Shown here: piece by piece, positions 1 through 8,743 of the stretch | Layout: every line of letters starts with the position of its first letter | How positions within the stretch are numbered: the first letter of the stretch is position 1 | Source: Flavobacteriaceae bacterium NBU2973 | Lineage (GTDB): Bacteria; Bacteroidota; Bacteroidia; Flavobacteriales; Flavobacteriaceae | Assembly (NCBI GenBank): GCA_026162565.1 | Contig: JAOEIQ010000014.1 | Coordinates: 1 to 33,059, forward strand | DNA length: 33,059 nucleotides | Direction: 5' to 3' | The notes under the pieces: model-generated | Database searches by the model: none | What the model was told of the DNA's origin: nothing | Seen by the model: the letters and a program-made list of their open reading frames with translations, nothing else | Translations under genes and position numbers: made by a program

Positions 1-91
1 GTTTTCCTGGATGGCGCCTAAAGGTGATTTATAGCAGTGTACCAAATGCCTACTGCATATGCAAACTGGCATAGCCCAGCGATGATGTACA
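1..91. repeat. Terminal direct repeat, left copy (identical to 32969-33059)
   Basis: Bases 1-91 are identical, base for base, to the last 91 bases of the window. The simplest reading is that a circular molecule was assembled with a 91-base overlap, giving a unit of about 32,968 bp. A true direct repeat flanking an integrated element is possible. However, large serine recombinases, the only integrase type seen here, normally leave only a very short identical core, so 91 perfect bases fit an assembly overlap better. Confidence 0.95.
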
Positions 92-176
92 TTTCTCAAA
101 GGGCGGGAATCGAGCGATAGCGAGATGTAGCAATTTGAGTTCACCTTTAGGTGAATTGTACATCATCGGTTTTGGC
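77..176. repeat. attC-like or REP-like imperfect inverted repeat
   Basis: AGCCCAGCGATGATGTACA at about 77-95 is mirrored near 152-176 by TGTACATCATCGGTTTTGGCT. This gives a perfect 11-bp stem (GATGATGTACA) with an outer AGCC/GGCT pair separated by an asymmetric bulge. The loop contains AATCGAGC...GCGAGAT, which recurs at about 32,892-32,910, and a near-palindrome around CACCTTTAGGTG. The shape recalls folded attC or REP elements. The R'/R'' boxes do not match the classical attC consensus and no IntI-type integrase is present, so the class is unresolved. Confidence 0.6.
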
Positions 177-193
177 TATGGTTTCGTTACGGA

Positions 194-727
194 ATGGTAC
201 GTGAGTATCATTCCGCCGTAACCATAAATTTAGCAAAAAGGCTCGAAATTCCGATTAGGAATTTCAGCCGTAATGAACTATACTCAAAGTTACCCATTTG
301 CAGTTTTACTCTAAAAGCTAAAATACCCAAAAAATTCCAATCTATACGTAACGCAAGAACATTAGGAGAGCACATTAAAAAAGAACGTTTAAAACGTAAA
401 GAGCAACAGCAGGTAGTTGCTAAATTACTGAATGTAAACTCTATGCATTTGTCTTTATGGGAACATAATCATAAATCTCCACATTCAAAATATGTAAAAT
501 CTATAGTTAAATATTTAAGGTATATCCCTGAAGTTAATTTTAAATCTGAACGATTAGGAACGTTGACACAACTTTATAGGTTGAAACATAAGATATCGAT
601 AGAAGAATTTTGTCAAATGACCAACATTGATAGTAATGTGTTAAGAAGGATTGAAACCATGAGGTCTTATAAGGTCAGTGATGACGTAGAAAAAATGATA
701 TTTAAAGCTGTTAATAATAAAAACTAA
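194..727 (+). CDS. Helix-turn-helix DNA-binding protein
   Basis: This 177-residue protein has an XRE/Cro-type helix-turn-helix at about residues 56-112 (TLGEHIKKERL ... LSLWEHNHKSP) and a second HTH-like segment at about 119-157. It is probably a DNA-binding regulator of the element. Residues 1-45 look non-conserved, and the predicted ATG lies inside a dyad (187-221, arms GGAATGGTAC and GTATCATTCC). The dyad may be a binding site, and the real start may lie downstream at a non-ATG codon. A weak stem (TACGG, five A, CCGTA at 731-745) follows the stop codon. The target and regulon are unknown. Confidence 0.7.
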   Translation: MVREYHSAVTINLAKRLEIPIRNFSRNELYSKLPICSFTLKAKIPKKFQSIRNARTLGEHIKKERLKRKEQQQVVAKLLNVNSMHLSLWEHNHKSPHSKYVKSIVKYLRYIPEVNFKSERLGTLTQLYRLKHKISIEEFCQMTNIDSNVLRRIETMRSYKVSDDVEKMIFKAVNNKN

Positions 728-802
728 AAGTACGGAAAAACCGTAATTATAAAAATCTTTAATTTCTTATCTTGTTGATTACTAACACCTAACTAATCAA
801 CT

Positions 803-1408
803 ATGAGAGAACTAGAACGATTCTTTGAGGATATCTTTGATTTTGACTCACCACTTATTTACATCATTCTTGGCTTATTATTAATCTACATTGTATTTAA
901 GCGACGCTTACCACTATACCATTCAAGATGGTCGCAACTTATTGACGGTTTAGACTATTCTTCAGAAACATTTTACAAGCAATTAAGAGCAGAATTGTTA
1001 AGTCATAATGTTAAGAACATCAGCACACGTTTTGTACTTCATAAAGAAGGTAGTGTAGTCTCGTCCAACAGAAGCTATCTTCGTGTATCATGGAAAGGAC
1101 ATACTTATGATATTTGTGGTGCTAAATTTGGAAATGGTTTCTTTGTGTCTTGGTGGCTCTTTCAAACACCAACACTCGGAGAAATCCTTATTTATAAAAT
1201 TCCATTTATTGGAAAATGGTTAGCACGAAAGTTATTTCCAGTAACGATGTATTCCATAGATACTGCTTCAATGTTTATGGCCTATGCGCAGCAATCTGTT
1301 CTAAATGTCATTGATGATATCAGTGAAGAAAAAGGCATTAGAAAATTATCAGAACAACAACGAACACCAATTCTAAAAGATTTTTTTGATAGAAAGAAAC
1401 GTCGTTAA
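803..1408 (+). CDS. Single-pass membrane protein next to the TraD-like ATPase
   Basis: This 201-residue protein of unknown family has one clear transmembrane helix at about residues 17-33 (PLIYIILGLLLIYIVF). A soluble, presumably cytoplasmic domain with many aromatic and basic residues follows. Its stop is 7 bases before the start of the VirD4/TraD-like ATPase gene, so the two are very likely co-transcribed. The context suggests an accessory subunit that anchors or partners the ATPase at the membrane. That role is inferred from position and topology only. Confidence 0.7.
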   Translation: MRELERFFEDIFDFDSPLIYIILGLLLIYIVFKRRLPLYHSRWSQLIDGLDYSSETFYKQLRAELLSHNVKNISTRFVLHKEGSVVSSNRSYLRVSWKGHTYDICGAKFGNGFFVSWWLFQTPTLGEILIYKIPFIGKWLARKLFPVTMYSIDTASMFMAYAQQSVLNVIDDISEEKGIRKLSEQQRTPILKDFFDRKKRR

Positions 1409-1415
1409 CTAGTCT

Positions 1416-4400
1416 ATGGAACATTTAACTGCTTCAGAGCGAGCAACCCTTCATTTTTATCAATGGGAGCAATATGGAAGAAGCTATCATCTATATGAAC
1501 ATATAGTTGATATAGAACCACCTTTTGTACCATTTCAAAGAATTAGGTTTAAACCAACAACAATAGATGATGGTCGTGTTCCAAACCTATTTCAAAAAAT
1601 AGGAACTATTATTAAAAATGCATTATCTGAACATAAAGAACCCAAAAGTGAAACTATTCAAGAACCACAACCCAAACTATTACATCTATCTGAAGATAAC
1701 CTACGTGGTATTTCTATTAGATTTTCAAAACAAGAAGAGCTAAACTCTAGTATATGGTTAGAGTTTATTAATATGCTTTCTCTTACTGACAATCCTATTT
1801 CATTTGAAATAATTGGTACAGAAGAAGCTATTAGCATACAACTTATGTGTTATGAGAGTGATTATATTCGAATTGAACGACATATAAAAATCTATTTTCC
1901 TCAAGCCATTTTAAAAGAAATCTCCTATTCTGAATTACCATTTGATTTTGATAGAGAGGTTGCTCTTTGTGATTTTGGATTAGAAGAAGAATGTATGCGA
2001 CCAATTAACAGTAGTGTTAATCCAATAGATTCCCTCACAAGCTTTATATCGCAACTAGATTATCTAGAATCAGGTGATATAGCCATGCTACAACTTATTA
2101 TTCATGGTACATCAGCACCATGGTCACAGAATCTATTAGCATCAGTCAGTAATGGAAGAGGCGACTCATTCTTTGTAGATGACTCTTCCATGCTTATAGC
2201 AACCAAAGAAAAAATAGCACAACCGCTATTTTCCTGTGTTTTACGAATAGCTGTACAAACTAATACACTAAACAGAACTAACTATGTAGCTAAAGAATTG
2301 GTTAGAGCTATAGTACAAGCCTCCGAATCACATTACAATCGATTGATACCACTTTCTAATAAAGGCTATGATTATAATGACCATTTTAGAAACTTATTTC
2401 ATAGAACTAGCAATAGAACAGGAATGCTTCTCAATAGTGAAGAGTTACTGACTTTTTTCCATATACCGAATGTCAATTCTAAAAAACTATTTGGCAAGGA
2501 AAAACATACGCACCCTGTCCCTAAACAATTTATAAGTGGTCAGTATGCTATTGGATTAAATGAACATAATGGTCAAACTCAATCAATATGTGTTAATGAT
2601 AAGGATCGCTTAAAACATACACATATCATCGGTGTAACAGGAAAAGGAAAATCAACATTTTTAGTTAATTTGTTTCTTGAAGATTGTAAATCAGGTAATG
2701 GAGCTCTAATCATTGACCCTCATGGCGATGTAGTAGATGATATCTTGTTGCGTATTCCTGAATCAAGAAAAGAAGATGTGATTCTAGTTGATCCTTCTGA
2801 TTTGGAATATCCAATCGGACTAAATTTGCTTCACGCAAATACGGAAGCAGAAAAAATAGTGCTGTCATCCGATTTAGTATCAGCCTTTAAAAAACAATCT
2901 ACTAGTTGGGGAGATTCTATTCATTCGATATTATCTCAAGCGATTAATGCATTCTTGTATTCAAAACAAGGTGGCACACTGATCGATTTAAAACGATTTT
3001 TAATTGAACCTAAATTCAGAGCAAACTTTCTAAAAACTATAGATGATCCTTCTATTAGATACTATTGGGAAAAGGAATTTCCACTTTTAAAAAGAGGCTC
3101 ATTGTCTCCACTACTAACACGATTGGATACTTTTTTACGTCCCAAAGTGATTCGTTCTATGCTTGTGCAAAAAGAAGGATTAGACTTTAGCGATATTATC
3201 GAAAACAAAAAGATTGTGCTTGTAAAACTCGCACAAGGTTTAATTGGCGAACAAAACAGTCATTTATTAGGTACGTTTTCACTTTCAAAACTCAATCAAG
3301 TGGCTCAAGGTCGTCAACTACTAAATAAGTCCAAGAGACATCCTTTTTATGTGTATTTAGATGAGTTTCAATACTTCATTAACGATTCCATTACGCATAT
3401 TCTTTCTGGAGCACGAAAGTTCGGTTTAGGACTGGTATTGGCTCATCAGGAATTAGCCCAATTAAGTTATGAAGATCAACGCGTTGCCAACTCTGTATTA
3501 TCTAATCCACATATTCGACTTTGTTTTGGTATTGGTGATAGCGATGCCAAAAAGCTAGATAGTGGCTTCAAACATTTTGAAGCTAGTCATCTGACCAGTT
3601 TAAATGTTGGAGAGGTCATTGCTAGAATTGGTGGAAGTGAAAATGATTTTAGTATGCAGACTTCACCTCTTGAGAATGTTGATACCAGACAATCACAGAT
3701 GATTAAGGACTTTATTATTGAAAACTCTAGAAATAGATATGGAAAACCAATTAATGAAGTTGAAAAATTAATCAACCAAGCACTGTCATTTGAAGAGAAG
3801 ACTAAAACTAAACAACCTATAGTAATAGAAGATGAACTTATTAAACAGGAAACGATTCAAGAATCTAAAAAACAATCTCCACTTTCAAGGAATGAACAAA
3901 CAAAAACTCTAGATACTACTCCAGATATAGAAGTTCAAAAAGACGCTTTTATTGAGCAAGAAGAAATCTCGAAACAACATAGAGAACATCATTATTTGCA
4001 GACGCTTATTAAAAAACAAGCCCAAGACAGAGGATTTAGAGTGACTCTTGAAAAGGAAATACATGATGGAAAACGTATTGATATTGTTTTAGAAAACGAG
4101 AAACTAAAAATTGCTTGTGAGATATCAGTTACCAATACTGTTAGTTATGAAGTAGAAAACATCAAAAAATGCTTGGAGTCAAAATATGATTTGGTGTTTA
4201 TGATTTCCAAAGATAAAAATCACTTACAGCAGATTAAACAAAAAGCTATAGAAATCCTTGATAAGAAATATCACAGTACTATTTATTTTATAGCTCCTAA
4301 AGAATTAGTAACGCACCTCGATAACCTTCAGATAAAGCAACAGCCTAAAGAAGAAATTGTAAAAGGTTTTAGAGTAAAGACCAGCTTTGATAATCAAAAA

Positions 4401-4475
4401 CCTTTTGCCAAAATGGCACTTCGTAAACAGTTGACAGATATTTTAATGAATAAGAAATCCAATAAGAATAGTTAG
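1416..4475 (+). CDS. VirD4/TraD-like DNA-transfer ATPase with C-terminal nuclease-like domain
   Basis: This 1,019-residue protein belongs to the HerA/VirD4-type ATPases (type IV coupling protein or DNA pump). The Walker A motif GVTGKGKST is near residue 405, the next strand carries IIDPHGD near 435, and the Walker B motif YVYLDEFQYF is near 645. After an acidic/Gln-rich linker (about 800-860) comes a domain at about 870-980 with the spacing of a PD-(D/E)XK nuclease fold: GKRIDIVLE, then IACEIS. The usual Lys is replaced by Ser, so cleavage is doubtful. The roughly 400-residue N-terminal region is long and shows no strong membrane helix; the upstream gene may supply the anchor. Substrate, partners and whether it acts in conjugation are unproven, as no relaxase or mating-pore genes are visible. 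Confidence 0.85.
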   Translation: MEHLTASERATLHFYQWEQYGRSYHLYEHIVDIEPPFVPFQRIRFKPTTIDDGRVPNLFQKIGTIIKNALSEHKEPKSETIQEPQPKLLHLSEDNLRGISIRFSKQEELNSSIWLEFINMLSLTDNPISFEIIGTEEAISIQLMCYESDYIRIERHIKIYFPQAILKEISYSELPFDFDREVALCDFGLEEECMRPINSSVNPIDSLTSFISQLDYLESGDIAMLQLIIHGTSAPWSQNLLASVSNGRGDSFFVDDSSMLIATKEKIAQPLFSCVLRIAVQTNTLNRTNYVAKELVRAIVQASESHYNRLIPLSNKGYDYNDHFRNLFHRTSNRTGMLLNSEELLTFFHIPNVNSKKLFGKEKHTHPVPKQFISGQYAIGLNEHNGQTQSICVNDKDRLKHTHIIGVTGKGKSTFLVNLFLEDCKSGNGALIIDPHGDVVDDILLRIPESRKEDVILVDPSDLEYPIGLNLLHANTEAEKIVLSSDLVSAFKKQSTSWGDSIHSILSQAINAFLYSKQGGTLIDLKRFLIEPKFRANFLKTIDDPSIRYYWEKEFPLLKRGSLSPLLTRLDTFLRPKVIRSMLVQKEGLDFSDIIENKKIVLVKLAQGLIGEQNSHLLGTFSLSKLNQVAQGRQLLNKSKRHPFYVYLDEFQYFINDSITHILSGARKFGLGLVLAHQELAQLSYEDQRVANSVLSNPHIRLCFGIGDSDAKKLDSGFKHFEASHLTSLNVGEVIARIGGSENDFSMQTSPLENVDTRQSQMIKDFIIENSRNRYGKPINEVEKLINQALSFEEKTKTKQPIVIEDELIKQETIQESKKQSPLSRNEQTKTLDTTPDIEVQKDAFIEQEEISKQHREHHYLQTLIKKQAQDRGFRVTLEKEIHDGKRIDIVLENEKLKIACEISVTNTVSYEVENIKKCLESKYDLVFMISKDKNHLQQIKQKAIEILDKKYHSTIYFIAPKELVTHLDNLQIKQQPKEEIVKGFRVKTSFDNQKPFAKMALRKQLTDILMNKKSNKNS

Positions 4476-4519
4476 AAATAACAACACATAAAAAAAATTC
4501 ACTTAAATTTCAAAAACTT

Positions 4520-5056
4520 ATGCCAAATAAAACAGATATCGAATATTTAGACTTGGTTATATTAAAAATTACTGACATCACAAACTTTAATGTATGGAAT
4601 ACATTAAGAGAAGAAGATGAATTCAATTTCGAGCAAGCTACAGAAGAGCAAAAGAGAAATATGCTAGATATAAGCTCAAAAGTCGAAAGTCTTGGTATGA
4701 CATATGAATATTTTCAAGAGGTTGATTATACAACATTTACATATGCTTTAACTGAAAAGGGTATTAGGGTTAGGGAATTAGGAGGACATAACGAATATAA
4801 AAAGCTTATTTCTAAAAAGCCAATAGATAGGTATCGTATTATTCAAATATGTTTAACGATATTATTCAGTGTTCTAACATTATATTTTGCCTATTTAAAT
4901 TATGATTTGAAGTTAAAACAGAGTCAATCTGATGAGAAAGCTACCCAATTAGAAATGACAATACAACAATCAAATTCAAAGATGGATTCTTTGAATACTG
5001 TGTTAGATTCCTATAAAAACAAATTGGATAAATTAAAAACGAAAGAAATTAACTAA
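4520..5056 (+). CDS. Winged-helix-like, membrane and coiled-coil protein
   Basis: This 178-residue hypothetical protein has three visible parts. The N-terminal half is soluble and ends in a segment resembling the wing of a winged helix (FTYALTEKGIRVRELGG, about 73-90). A transmembrane helix follows at about 107-125. The tail (about 130-175) is rich in Lys, Gln, Ser and Leu and probably forms a coiled coil. It opens the cargo region, 44 bases after the ATPase gene, and is followed 36 bases later by the isoprenoid-synthase-like gene. I do not recognise a function. A membrane-tethered sensor or structural role is only a guess. Confidence 0.6.
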   Translation: MPNKTDIEYLDLVILKITDITNFNVWNTLREEDEFNFEQATEEQKRNMLDISSKVESLGMTYEYFQEVDYTTFTYALTEKGIRVRELGGHNEYKKLISKKPIDRYRIIQICLTILFSVLTLYFAYLNYDLKLKQSQSDEKATQLEMTIQQSNSKMDSLNTVLDSYKNKLDKLKTKEIN

Positions 5057-5092
5057 ATTTACAAGAGTAATATTTAAAGGTATAATTTTCTT

Positions 5093-6100
5093 ATGAGCAC
5101 ATCAATTCAAAAAAATCCAGTTTTTGAACTTTACAACAACAATAAACATCATATTGAGTCATCAAGAACAGAACTATTTTCAAAACTAGGACAAATTCAT
5201 CCTAAAATTGAAACTCAAATACAAGATTTATACAAATCGCATAAAAAAAATCATTCATTACCTTATTTAGGAGAGTTATATCCTTGGGTCATTTCTGATT
5301 TATATAGTATTGAGAATCATAAATTAGTAGCAGATATTTCGCAAAGTTGGATGGCTTTGTATTATTACACCATTTTTGTTGATAAGGTCATTGATTCCAA
5401 AGACCAATCGTTTGAGGGAGATGAGCTTATCTCTTTAACAGCTCTTATGAAAGAAGGCTTATTAAAGCTCTATAAGTCTGTTATTGATACGCCTTATGAA
5501 ACATTATTTGAAACTGCCTTAAATAGTGTGTTAAATCAAAGTAAAAGAGAACAGCTTATTCATAATCGAGTAGAAAGTACAGAAGCTAAAGCCAACTATA
5601 CTAAACACAAAAATGATTTATTAAAAATGTGTGCTATGGCAATTATTAGTCAATCTAACATACCTAATGATAAAGGTATGACCATACTTGATTTTACTGA
5701 TAAATTACAATTGTCTTTTCAATATTTAGACGATATCACGGATTTAAAAGAAGATTTTGCAGATAATAATTATACGGTGTTACTTAATACATTGCTACAA
5801 GAAGTAAACATAAACTATATCAATCAAGATAATCTTTTAGAACTACTAATAGAGAAACAAGTACTATTAAAGTTTTCTAAATCACTAGTAGATTTATTTG
5901 ATGATGTCGAAAATGGTCTTAAAAATTTAAACAATAATGCTTCAATGCGTTATATAAAATCTATTGTTACTTATGTAAAAGATTTGAATAGATATTTAAC
6001 TCATGTGTCACCTAACTTTCCTTCTTTAGAAGGAACTCAAAAACAAACAGTTATTCAAGAGGTTGAAAAGCGAATAGAAATTTTAGCAATAACAACTTAA
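5093..6100 (+). CDS. Class I isoprenoid-synthase-like protein
   Basis: This 335-residue, probably all-helical protein resembles class I isoprenoid synthases (polyprenyl-synthetase/terpene-synthase fold). The best evidence is YLDDITDLKED at about residues 211-221, which matches the second Asp-rich DDxxD Mg-binding motif and its downstream Glu-Asp. A weaker first Asp pair (FVDKVIDSKD, about 95-104) has spacing unlike canonical prenyltransferases. The substrate cannot be predicted. It sits 6 bases before a membrane-protein gene and may form an operon with it and the VTT protein, suggesting a lipid- or prenyl-linked function. No carotenoid, quinone or terpene genes are nearby to specify a pathway. 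Confidence 0.6.
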   Translation: MSTSIQKNPVFELYNNNKHHIESSRTELFSKLGQIHPKIETQIQDLYKSHKKNHSLPYLGELYPWVISDLYSIENHKLVADISQSWMALYYYTIFVDKVIDSKDQSFEGDELISLTALMKEGLLKLYKSVIDTPYETLFETALNSVLNQSKREQLIHNRVESTEAKANYTKHKNDLLKMCAMAIISQSNIPNDKGMTILDFTDKLQLSFQYLDDITDLKEDFADNNYTVLLNTLLQEVNINYINQDNLLELLIEKQVLLKFSKSLVDLFDDVENGLKNLNNNASMRYIKSIVTYVKDLNRYLTHVSPNFPSLEGTQKQTVIQEVEKRIEILAITT

Positions 6101-6106
6101 TAGATA

Positions 6107-6703
6107 ATGAAATATATAAATCTTATATTTTCAAACCCCGTTTTCTGGACATCTATTTTTTTACCATCAATATTTTGGTTATCTTATCAATGGACAGAAA
6201 AAAAAATTCGAGATGATCAAGAAAATGGACTTAATGAAGAAAAATCGAATGAAAATAAAGATTCTCCGTTAAGTATAATTAAATCAGATTGGTCACATGC
6301 ATGGAATGATTTCAATAACCAATTATCTATTGTTGTTTCCTCTATAATTTTTGCTATCCTTCAATCATGGGGTGTATTCAACAAAATATATGATTTATCC
6401 GTTTTACGTAATAAAGATGAGCATTTTTTAAGTTTATTGTTTGAAGATTGTTCAGCTTCGGCTCTTTTTTTCTGGTTATTAGTTATGACTTTTTTGCTTG
6501 CTGCAAAAATAGTTAAAGGAAAGTTTTCTACTCTTCAAAATATACGTTTGTATTTTCCTAAAGACGGTAAATATAAAGTTTCAACACCTAAACTTAATAG
6601 CCCCTTAACAATCTTTAGAATCTTTATCATTTTATATTCATTACTATTCATGATATGGAAAGAAGAATGTTATGATGTGTTTATTACTCATCTGACTCCT
6701 TAA
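6107..6703 (+). CDS. Multi-pass membrane protein of unknown function
   Basis: This 198-residue protein has four probable transmembrane segments. One is near the N-terminus (PVFWTSIFLPSIFWLSYQW), two are central (about 75-95 and 118-138) and one is near the C-terminus (about 165-185). A charged loop (about 30-60) lies between the first two. The gene is tightly packed between the isoprenoid-synthase-like gene (6 bases) and the VTT-domain gene (2 bases), which indicates co-transcription. I do not recognise the family and infer nothing beyond a membrane role. Confidence 0.6.
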   Translation: MKYINLIFSNPVFWTSIFLPSIFWLSYQWTEKKIRDDQENGLNEEKSNENKDSPLSIIKSDWSHAWNDFNNQLSIVVSSIIFAILQSWGVFNKIYDLSVLRNKDEHFLSLLFEDCSASALFFWLLVMTFLLAAKIVKGKFSTLQNIRLYFPKDGKYKVSTPKLNSPLTIFRIFIILYSLLFMIWKEECYDVFITHLTP

Positions 6704-6705
6704 AT

Positions 6706-7416
6706 ATGAATTTATCTCATAACAAACTAATACAGTTTTTAAAACCAGGGTTGTTTCAGTTTTCTATAGCTTTTTTTTTAACTGTTTTTATATTAGTGTA
6801 TGATAATTCTGGTCTGCCAAACACGACTGAAATAGCTAATTATTTTACGATTCAATATGAAAATTATGGCCTAATAATAATTATTATTGCTGCCTTTTTG
6901 GAAGGACTTTTCATGTTGAGCATGTATTTACCTGCTTCTCTTGTAATTGTGCTTTCGGCATTTACCCTCGGCTTTGATACTTTTACCTTAACTAAAATTG
7001 GATTACTCTCTATTTTAGGATTTACTATAGCTAACATTTTTAACTATTATTTAGGGCAGTTTGGTTATTACAAAATTTTATTAAAATTGGGTGGTCAAGA
7101 TAGTATTACCAAAGTCCAAAAAGATTTTAATGAAAACCCGATTAAAACTATTGTCTTCACTGCATTTCATCCTAATTTTCTAGCTATCACTATGGTCTCT
7201 GCGGGAATCGCTAAAGCTAATCTTTTTAAGACTATTTTATGGTCTATAGTATCTTTAATTGTATGGATAGCTCTATGGATGAGCTTGATAATACTCTTAT
7301 TTAAAAGCCGTAAACTGGAAATAGCTGAAAGTGATTATATTGGCTATTATTTTGTTTTGATTTTAGTGATTTGGGGATTATTCAAGTGTTTTAAAAAGCA
7401 GCTAACTAAAAAGTAA
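6706..7416 (+). CDS. VTT-domain (DedA/SNARE-associated) membrane protein
   Basis: This 236-residue integral membrane protein has the layout of the VTT/DedA (SNARE-associated) family. A central re-entrant region begins EGLFMLSMYLPASLVIVLSA and continues through a Gly-rich segment (FTLGFDTF), NYYLGQFGYY, and HPNFLAITMVSAGIAK before the last helices. Family members act as lipid scramblases or flippases, or in membrane homeostasis. It ends the rightward group and is convergent with the HlyD gene, with only 20 bases between them. Its presence with an isoprenoid-synthase-like enzyme suggests a lipid-related module; this is inference. Confidence 0.75.
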   Translation: MNLSHNKLIQFLKPGLFQFSIAFFLTVFILVYDNSGLPNTTEIANYFTIQYENYGLIIIIIAAFLEGLFMLSMYLPASLVIVLSAFTLGFDTFTLTKIGLLSILGFTIANIFNYYLGQFGYYKILLKLGGQDSITKVQKDFNENPIKTIVFTAFHPNFLAITMVSAGIAKANLFKTILWSIVSLIVWIALWMSLIILLFKSRKLEIAESDYIGYYFVLILVIWGLFKCFKKQLTKK

Positions 7417-7436
7417 ATTTTATTAAAATAATTGCT

Positions 7437-8741
7437 TTAGCGATTGAGTACTTCTTTAAACTGATAAAAGAAACGCTCAATCAATCTCAAATCTTCAGTA
7501 ATTATTTCAGCTACCCCTCTCATTTCTTGTTTAAATTCTAATTCTTTTTTATAAGATGTAATTAGCTTTTTTGGTAAGTCTACATCAACAAGATATAAGC
7601 CATCATTATTCGGTATTAAAGAAATACTTTTAACTATACCTTTAAGTGTTCCAAATTCTGTTTCTGGATAATTCTCTAACTTGATGTTTACAGTTTGACC
7701 TATCTTTATTTTTCCTGAATTTTGAGCCGGTGTTTTTAGCTTGGCAATAAAAGAAGAATTCTCACTTGGAATTATAGTAAACACCAAATCTCCTTGATTC
7801 ACTGTTTGATTCGTGTTCCAATAATTAAGGAAAGAGACTTTTCCTTTAATATTAGAAGTCAAAATATATTGATATTCCCAATCTTTAATTGCTTTTTTAA
7901 GCTGATTAAACGATTGTATAACACTTTTAAGCAGTGTCATATCTTCCTTAATACGATTTATCTCTGTGCCTTTAGAAGTATTACGAGCATTACTGATTGC
8001 TTCTCTAATTTGAGATATAGAGGATTCAAAGTTTTTAAAATTACGTTCTGCTTGGGCATATTCTAATTGTTTATTTTCATACTCTTGAGCAGAAATAACT
8101 CCTTTTTCAAATAACGAAGCACTTCTATTTAAGTCTTTTTGTTTAAAACCTAACTCTGTTTGATTAATCTCTTTTTGTGATTTTAAACTTTGTAAACGTC
8201 TATTAAGTTCAGATATAGAATACTTATTAGCCAATGCCTCATTTGAAAAGGGTTGTAATTGTTTATTAAGCTTATACTGTATATAACTATTTTCAAATAA
8301 TGCAAATTGCGATTCTATATCTCCCAAAAACAATATTGGTAAACCATCTATTGGAAAATTAAATTCTTGATTGGATACTTGAATAGTATCTATAATACTT
8401 TTCAACTTAAAAACATCTTTATAATTTGCTGTATTTTCTAGTACAGCAAGCGGTTGTTTTCTGCTAACTGTTTGATTGTCTTCAATCAAAATTGCGTCAA
8501 TTTTCCCAGTAGTTTTTGCATATTCTTTTTGTGGTGGAATATGAGTCGTAATAATTGCTTCTGAAGGTATGATGTCTGGATACTTTACAAACCAAGAAAT
8601 GACTAACAACATGATAATTAAAGACAAGAATAATACATTTCCCCAACGTATCATCCAATGAGGTACTTTGGTAAGTATTTCTTGTACCTCTTCACTACGA
8701 AGGTCTATATTATCTATATGTTCATTTTTAATATCTGACAT
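7437..8741 (-). CDS. HlyD-family membrane-fusion (adaptor) protein
   Basis: This 434-residue periplasmic adaptor is the partner of the peptidase-containing ABC exporter encoded 2 bases upstream. It has a short cytoplasmic N-terminus, one transmembrane helix (about 35-52), a first lipoyl half-motif (about 75-100), a long coiled-coil hairpin (about 165-265) and a second lipoyl/beta-barrel region (about 290-420, including GKVSFLNYW). Such proteins link the inner-membrane exporter to an outer-membrane TolC-like channel. No TolC homologue is in this window, so the channel must be chromosomal. It is the last gene of the leftward RiPP operon. Confidence 0.9.
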   Translation of the reverse strand: MSDIKNEHIDNIDLRSEEVQEILTKVPHWMIRWGNVLFLSLIIMLLVISWFVKYPDIIPSEAIITTHIPPQKEYAKTTGKIDAILIEDNQTVSRKQPLAVLENTANYKDVFKLKSIIDTIQVSNQEFNFPIDGLPILFLGDIESQFALFENSYIQYKLNKQLQPFSNEALANKYSISELNRRLQSLKSQKEINQTELGFKQKDLNRSASLFEKGVISAQEYENKQLEYAQAERNFKNFESSISQIREAISNARNTSKGTEINRIKEDMTLLKSVIQSFNQLKKAIKDWEYQYILTSNIKGKVSFLNYWNTNQTVNQGDLVFTIIPSENSSFIAKLKTPAQNSGKIKIGQTVNIKLENYPETEFGTLKGIVKSISLIPNNDGLYLVDVDLPKKLITSYKKELEFKQEMRGVAEIITEDLRLIERFFYQFKEVLNR

Positions 8742-8743
8742 TT

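Noticed and set aside
1-91. Direct repeats as att sites of an integrated element
   Set aside because: Serine recombinases leave very short identical cores; 91 identical bases at the exact ends of the window fit a circular assembly better.
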